Assembly (NCBI GenBank): GCA_003252395.1
Contig: QKEL01000014.1
Span: 62,001 to 126,000, forward strand
Direction of reading: 5' to 3'
Length of the DNA stretch: 64,000 nucleotides
From: Spirochaetales bacterium
Lineage (GTDB): Bacteria; Spirochaetota; Spirochaetia; Treponematales; Treponemataceae
Positions 60,008 to 64,000 of this stretch are shown here, one piece after another. Position numbers and translations under genes: made by a program. Under the pieces are notes generated by a model. The model was given only the letters and a program-made list of their open reading frames with translations, searched no databases and had not been told where the DNA came from. The first letter of the stretch is position 1; every line of letters begins with the position of its first letter.

Positions 60008-61120
60008 TCACGCCTTGATTAAGGTGTAGGCGCGTGTCCCCAGGCCGATCCACGCCGCGTGCTCGAGTCCGGCGGCCCAATCGGTATCCGGGTGAATATG
60101 GCCGAATTTCTCGCCCGTTCCGGAATACTTTTTGTCCGTAAGCGCCGTTCCGTTGATGGGCGGGGCGGCGTTCACGGCGTCCACGCAGGCCTGGTCCAGG
60201 GCGACCGGATCGGCGCTCGCGAAGATGCCGATATCCGATACCATCGGGGCGTCGTTGTTGGCCCAGCAATCGCAGTTGGGGGATACGTTCATCACGAAGT
60301 TCACGTGGAACGAGGGCTTTCCGTGCAGGATCGCCTCGGTATACTCGGCGATGCGCTCGCTGCATACCCGGCTTGCTGAGCCTTCCGAGGCCCGCGCCGC
60401 GTTGAACTGGCAAACCGCCACGCATTGGCAGCAGCCCGTGCACAGATCGTGATCGATCACGGCCTTTCGCTCGCCGTCCAGGGTAATGGCCTTGGCCGCG
60501 CAGTTTTTCACGCACACGGCGCAGCCGGTGCACGCCTTTCGGTCGACGACGGGGTGGGAAACCTCGTGCAGGAACTTTTTTCCCGCGCGGCTCGCGCAGC
60601 CCATGCCGAGATTCTTGAGGGCGCCGCCGAAACCGGTAAGCTCGTGGCCCTTGAAATGGTTCAGGGAGATCACCGCGTCCGCCTCGGCTACCGCGCAGCC
60701 GATTTTGGCCGTGGCGCTGTGCACGCCGCCGTGCACCGGAAGTTCCGCGTAATCGTTCCCCTTGAGCCCGTCGGCGACGATCAGGTCGCAACCGGTGGCG
60801 TCACGGGAAAAGCCGTTCTCGAAACCCGCCCGCAGGTGGTCGTAGGCATTGTGCCTTCGGCCGGAATAGAGCGTGTTCGCGTCGGTCAGGAAGGGCTTTC
60901 CCCCCAATTCACGCACCAGGGCCGAGACCACCGCGACGTAGGGCGGGCGGATATAGCTCATGTTCCCGGGCTCCCCGAAATGGATCTTGAGGGCGGTATA
61001 TTTCTCGTCGAGATCGAGCTTGTCCATCCCCGCCTTTCGCAGGAGACGGTCCAATTTCTTCAGTATAGAGAGGTTCGGATTCGTCCTCAGATCGATCCAA
61101 TACACGTTCGATTCGCTCAT
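60008..61120 (-). CDS. DUF362 protein with two [4Fe-4S] motifs
   Basis: 370 aa from ATG 61120 with AGGAG seven bases upstream; the longer frame is read-in from the nitroreductase region. Residues to about 190 are the DUF362 domain (NHFKGHELTGFGGALKNLGM). Two ferredoxin clusters follow at residues 197-207 (CTGCAVCVKNC) and 227-237 (CTGCCQCVAVC). A further Cys-rich part (SPNCDCWANND) follows. It probably carries electrons in an anaerobic redox pathway; the partner is unknown. The nitroreductase upstream is 11 nt away, so they likely work together. Confidence 0.88.
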   Translation of the reverse strand: MSESNVYWIDLRTNPNLSILKKLDRLLRKAGMDKLDLDEKYTALKIHFGEPGNMSYIRPPYVAVVSALVRELGGKPFLTDANTLYSGRRHNAYDHLRAGFENGFSRDATGCDLIVADGLKGNDYAELPVHGGVHSATAKIGCAVAEADAVISLNHFKGHELTGFGGALKNLGMGCASRAGKKFLHEVSHPVVDRKACTGCAVCVKNCAAKAITLDGERKAVIDHDLCTGCCQCVAVCQFNAARASEGSASRVCSERIAEYTEAILHGKPSFHVNFVMNVSPNCDCWANNDAPMVSDIGIFASADPVALDQACVDAVNAAPPINGTALTDKKYSGTGEKFGHIHPDTDWAAGLEHAAWIGLGTRAYTLIKA

Positions 61121-61131
61121 CGCGTCGCTCC

Positions 61132-61650
61132 TTAAAAATGATTGTAAACGACCGTCTCGGAAAGGGGTCGCCGCTCGGTCCCGTGGCGCGAAGGGCTTTT
61201 CTTCGGCCCCGCGGGGTAACCGATCGCCAAAACGTTCACCGGCGTCAAATGGCCGGGTATGCCGAATTCCTCCCGGAGCGCCGGTATGCGGAAGGAACAG
61301 ACCCAACAGGAACCCAGCCCCAGGTCCTCGGCCTCGAGCATCATGTGATCGGTCGCGATGGACGCGTCTATGTCGAGGGAATCCTTCGCGTCGAAGGTCC
61401 GTACCCACGCCTCGTTATTGTCGCCCGCTACCACGATGGCCAACGGCGCCCCGAAGGTACGGCAAGCCTTTGACAGCTTCGCGATGGAATCGGGATTGTC
61501 CAGCACGAGAAAGCGGTAGGGCTGATTGTTGCAGGCGCTGGGCGCCGCCCTACCCGCCTCGAGTATTCGCGCGATTTTCTCCGCCTCGACCGGCCGATTC
61601 TCGAAAGCGCGGACCGAGCACCGCCGACGCGCCAATTCAAGGAATTCCAT
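61132..61650 (-). CDS. nitroreductase-family flavoprotein
   Basis: 172 aa, FMN-binding short nitroreductase. RRCSVRAFENRPVEAEKI and RAAPSACNNQPYRFLV are the N-terminal FMN motifs, and GLGSCWVCSFRIPALREEFG and LAIGYPAG lie near the C terminus. It heads a two-gene unit with the DUF362 ferredoxin, and a GGGAGG ribosome-binding site precedes the ATG. Confidence 0.92.
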   Translation of the reverse strand: MEFLELARRRCSVRAFENRPVEAEKIARILEAGRAAPSACNNQPYRFLVLDNPDSIAKLSKACRTFGAPLAIVVAGDNNEAWVRTFDAKDSLDIDASIATDHMMLEAEDLGLGSCWVCSFRIPALREEFGIPGHLTPVNVLAIGYPAGPKKSPSRHGTERRPLSETVVYNHF

Positions 61651-61806
61651 GGGTCACCTCCCGGTATCGATTTCCTTAAAGGATAACTGTAACGGCATTA
61701 GTTTATTTGATCAAGTAATTCAAGAACGGTTTTCTGCCGCTCGTCCCGTATCGAACGCGGCGAAATTTCGCCAACACCCCGCGCGTTTTCGCCGTATTAT
61801 GGGTAT

Positions 61807-62346
61807 ATGGACGATACGGGCGCGAGTTTTGAAACGCTTTACCGGCTCTGGTACGCGAAAATGGTTCTCTTCGCCGGGACCTTCGCCCCCTTGCGGGCGG
61901 ACGAGACCGAAGACCTGGCCCACGACGCGTTGGTCCACGCATGGTACCGCATGGACCGCTACGACCCGGAAAAGCCGTTCGCCCCGTGGCTCTATAGGGT
62001 AGCGAGGAATTTTATCCTCGATTACCTGAGAAGGCGGCCGAGAACGGTATCGCTCGAGGTCCCGGGAGAAGGCCGGCCGGAACCGCCGGCGCCTGAGCCG
62101 GATCCCGAAGAGCTGGCGGTTACGCGCCGGATGGCAGCCTTGGTGGATGAGGCGGTCGCGCGGCTCGATCCGTCCGATCGCCGGATCGCGATGCTCGTGC
62201 TGCGCGACGGGCTTACGGCCCGGGACGCGGGCGCGGCGCTGGGAATGCCGGCGGGAACCGTTCGGTGGCGGGTTTCGAGAATACGCGCGACCGTCCGGCG
62301 CGCGGTGGACTCGCGGCCCCGTCGCTCCGGCAAGGGGGAAGCATGA
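61807..62346 (+). CDS. ECF-type sigma factor
   Basis: 179 aa with region 2 (AHDALVHAWYRMDRY, PFAPWLYRVARNFILDYLRR) and region 4 (LDPSDRRIAMLVLRDGLTARDAGAALG), separated by a Pro/Glu-rich linker. It should direct polymerase to a small stress or envelope regulon. A -10-like TATTAT at 61795-61800 lies six bases before the ATG and there is no ribosome-binding site. The next gene starts inside its stop. Confidence 0.9.
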   Translation: MDDTGASFETLYRLWYAKMVLFAGTFAPLRADETEDLAHDALVHAWYRMDRYDPEKPFAPWLYRVARNFILDYLRRRPRTVSLEVPGEGRPEPPAPEPDPEELAVTRRMAALVDEAVARLDPSDRRIAMLVLRDGLTARDAGAALGMPAGTVRWRVSRIRATVRRAVDSRPRRSGKGEA

Positions 62347-62699
62347 ACAGGAGAGTACGGGAACAAACGGACGCGTTTGTCGCCGAAGCGCTCAAGAGAC
62401 TGGAAAAGGGAGTCGGCGAACCGGAAGCCAGGCCGAAACCGGTATACCGCCTCATGGGCTCGCATGCCGCGGGGGAAAGCGGGCACGGGGAGAAGGACCG
62501 CCGCGGTCGCGTCGGCCGACGCGACTTCTCCTTCGCCTTCGCCCTCACCCTCTTCGCGCTCGTCACCGTCGTTCCCGCGCTGACGTCTCTCGGAAAGCCC
62601 GGTTTCGCCGTCGTCGCGGGCGAGAATATCGCGAAAAGCGAGGAGCTCTCGGAATACGGGAACGCCCTCGCGCGGGGAGCCGCGCTCCTCGGAAACTAA
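62343..62699 (+). CDS. membrane protein, probable anti-sigma partner
   Basis: 118 aa from ATG 62343, overlapping the sigma gene by 4 nt. A charged cytosolic N-terminal region of about 60 residues precedes one membrane segment (FAFALTLFALVTVVPALTSL) and a short external tail. It lacks the zinc HxxxCxxC motif of classic anti-sigma factors, so the anti-sigma role rests on position and topology only. Confidence 0.6.
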   Translation: MNRRVREQTDAFVAEALKRLEKGVGEPEARPKPVYRLMGSHAAGESGHGEKDRRGRVGRRDFSFAFALTLFALVTVVPALTSLGKPGFAVVAGENIAKSEELSEYGNALARGAALLGN

Positions 62700-62744
62700 T
62701 TCGGCGCGAAGGCGCCGTTACGCGTAATCCTTAAGGAGGATTCT

Positions 62745-63203
62745 ATGTTCAAGAAATTGTTCGCGCCTTTTATGGTCAGTGTGGCCTTCGTGGTGTTCGT
62801 GCTTTGGCTGGCGGGAGGCTTCCTCATGCCGTACGTATTGGTGGATTTGCCGAGCCTGCTCATCGCCCTCGTCGCGCCCTGCGTTGTGAACGCGGTACAG
62901 TTCGGCTGGAAAAAGACCCGACAGGCGTTCAACGCGCCGTTCGCCCTGGATTCCGACCGGGAAACCCTCACGGCGGCGAAGGCCTTTTTCTCGAGCCTGG
63001 GCCGCTATCTCGGGGGCTTCACGGTCTTCGCCGTCATCACCGGCACCATTTTGCTCCTCGCCAACATCGGCGGGGGACAGGCCAATCAGATCGGGCGGAA
63101 CATCGCGGTAGCCCTTCTGTCGGTATTCTACGGCGCGCTCGGGGCGATACTTTTCGTGATTCCCTGGCTCGGCGCCATTGACGAACGACTCTCGGAAAAC
63201 TGA
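62745..63203 (+). CDS. small MotA/TolQ-like membrane protein
   Basis: 152 aa with about four membrane segments and an AAGGAGG ribosome-binding site. LVDLPSLLIALVAP and the C-terminal NQIGRNIAVALLSVFYGALG, ILFVIPW resemble the MotA/ExbB core, but the protein is about half the length of MotA and lacks its cytoplasmic loop. It may be a membrane regulator tied to the sigma factor, not a true motor part. Confidence 0.6.
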   Translation: MFKKLFAPFMVSVAFVVFVLWLAGGFLMPYVLVDLPSLLIALVAPCVVNAVQFGWKKTRQAFNAPFALDSDRETLTAAKAFFSSLGRYLGGFTVFAVITGTILLLANIGGGQANQIGRNIAVALLSVFYGALGAILFVIPWLGAIDERLSEN

Positions 63204-63261
63204 GGCGGAAAAACGGAACGCGAACCGGCGCGCGGCAGTCGCTCCGGTTCGCGTTTCTCGC

Positions 63262-63552
63262 TTACAGCCATTCTTCCCCTTCGGCGGATTGCCGCGCGTC
63301 GGCGGCCAACCGCCCGAGCACGTAATCGTAGCCGCCGGCGCCGTGCGGGACGGCGCACGCCGAACAATCCTTAATGCCCGTTTCGGTAACGGTCCAGTTC
63401 CCCCCGCAATCGGTCGGATACAGCGGGCAAAAGCAAAACAGGCAGTTGATGCTCTCTAGGTCGTGACAGGGCCAGTACTCGCAGGCGCGGTTTTCGAAAA
63501 ACCGGTGGCTGGCGGCGGGCGCGGCGGCCGAGGGCCGGTCTTTCGCGCTCAA
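63262..63552 (-). CDS. Cys-rich small domain protein
   Basis: 96 aa. It contains the Cys-rich small domain pattern (PF04071-like): NRACEYWPCH, NCLFCFCPLYPTDCGG and KDCSACAVPHG, which should bind metal. The likely start is TTG 63552 overlapping the pyrD stop (TTGA), so the two genes are coupled. Members are found in anaerobes next to cobalamin or redox genes; the role is unknown. Confidence 0.75.
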   Translation of the reverse strand: MSAKDRPSAAAPAASHRFFENRACEYWPCHDLESINCLFCFCPLYPTDCGGNWTVTETGIKDCSACAVPHGAGGYDYVLGRLAADARQSAEGEEWL

Positions 63553-64000
63553 AGGGCGATGCCCCGCATGGCGTCGAGGTTCCCGTACCCCTTCCTGGCC
63601 ATGAAGGCCTCGAGCCCCGCGATGATTTCCGGCATGGCGTTGGGGTTCGCGAAGGTCGCGGCACCCACCTGAATCGCCGTCGCCCCGGTCATGATAAACT
63701 CGGCCGCGTCGCGCCACGTCGCGATCCCGCCGAGGCCGATCACGGGAACGAACCGGCCGGGGGCCTTCCCGCGGCCGCGGTCCAGGGAACACTCGGGAAC
63801 CATAAGCATGATATCGCGCAGCATCCGTAAGGCGATGGGCCGAATCGCCGGTCCGCACAGGCCCGCTGTCTTGTTCTCAAATACCGGAACGCCGCGCTCT
63901 ACGTCCACCGCGAAGGCCGTAAAGGTATTCACGAGGCTTAAGGCGTCGGCGCCGGCCCCTACGACCGCGCGGGCGACGCCGACCAAGTCCGGCGCGTTCG
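63549..64000 (-). CDS. pyrD: dihydroorotate dehydrogenase, class 1B catalytic subunit (5' part cut off)
   Basis: C-terminal 150 residues of PyrD, an FMN enzyme that oxidises dihydroorotate. NAPDLVGVARAVVGAGADALS, VPVIGLGGIATWRDAAEFIMTGATAIQVGAA and the phosphate-binding loop are typical. The gene continues past the right edge, so its start and the FMN N-terminal part are not visible. Class 1B enzymes normally pair with a PyrK electron-transfer subunit, which may lie outside. Confidence 0.93.
   Translation of the reverse strand, partial: NAPDLVGVARAVVGAGADALSLVNTFTAFAVDVERGVPVFENKTAGLCGPAIRPIALRMLRDIMLMVPECSLDRGRGKAPGRFVPVIGLGGIATWRDAAEFIMTGATAIQVGAATFANPNAMPEIIAGLEAFMARKGYGNLDAMRGIAL

Noticed and set aside
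63262..63858. 198-codon version of the Cys-rich protein
   Set aside because: Its first 100 codons lie out of frame over pyrD and are not protein-like; only the part from about 63552 shows the Cys pattern.

Overview
The window looks like a chromosomal segment of a G+C-rich spirochaete, most likely a Treponema or Spirochaeta relative; I cannot name the species. Supporting signs are an RpoB with Asn at the position of E. coli Ser531 (the natural spirochaete rifampicin-resistance residue), a Treponema-type trans-2-enoyl-CoA reductase (FabV/TER), a giant surface protein ending in a FlgD-like Ig domain, and several c-di-GMP proteins. Most real genes were identified by recognising protein families by eye; no searches were run.

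Layout. 1-11.2 kb (minus strand): the transcription/translation core tRNA-Thr - rpmG - tRNA-Trp - secE - nusG - rplK - rplA - rplJ - rplL - rpoB - rpoC (rpoC runs off the left edge). It has a strong sigma70-type promoter before tRNA-Thr, a terminator after nusG, a leader with mutually exclusive hairpins before rplK, and an attenuator-like hairpin plus internal promoter before rpoB. 11.3-13.5 kb: patatin, serine acetyltransferase and a NusG-domain-II membrane protein. 13.6-21.2 kb: a giant repeat-rich secreted protein split by a frameshift next to a perfect 144-bp duplication. 21.3-31.8 kb: lipoprotein, PilZ, RlmM-like methyltransferase, pyrE, pectinesterase-like protein, a Fic gene bracketed by short direct repeats, and an MFS-HEAT fusion. 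31.8-39 kb: CBS-PP2C phosphatase, esterase-like protein without its nucleophile, U32 peptidase, membrane AraC regulator and an FG-GAP lipoprotein. 39.1-41.1 kb: phoU and pstB, preceded by a roughly 255-nt highly structured, terminator-ended putative RNA. 41.1-47.1 kb: two HD-GYP proteins, an RRM protein with a long leader, GNAT-DinB fusion, superoxide dismutase and a histone-deacetylase-like hydrolase.

47.2-59.3 kb (minus strand): a fatty-acid synthesis supercluster fabD-fabG-fabF-fabZ-fabV-accB-accC-accD-accA, with a TetR regulator, a THUMP RNA methyltransferase and an acyl-CoA synthetase upstream. Four inverted repeats of the form ATGACA-N13/14-TGTCAT, some with one mismatch, lie at the fabD promoter (two), upstream of the methyltransferase-tetR promoter and upstream of the acyl-CoA synthetase. 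They suggest one autoregulated TetR lipid regulon. 59.5-64 kb: GNAT, DUF362 ferredoxin, nitroreductase, an ECF sigma factor with a membrane partner, a MotA-like membrane protein, a Cys-rich small protein and the 3' part of pyrD.

The best candidates for new biology are the structured RNA upstream of pstB, the lipid-regulon operator set, the alternative-pairing leader before rplK, the repeat-flanked fic gene, and a recurring promoter geometry that puts the transcription start on or within a few bases of the start codon in about eight genes lacking a ribosome-binding site.
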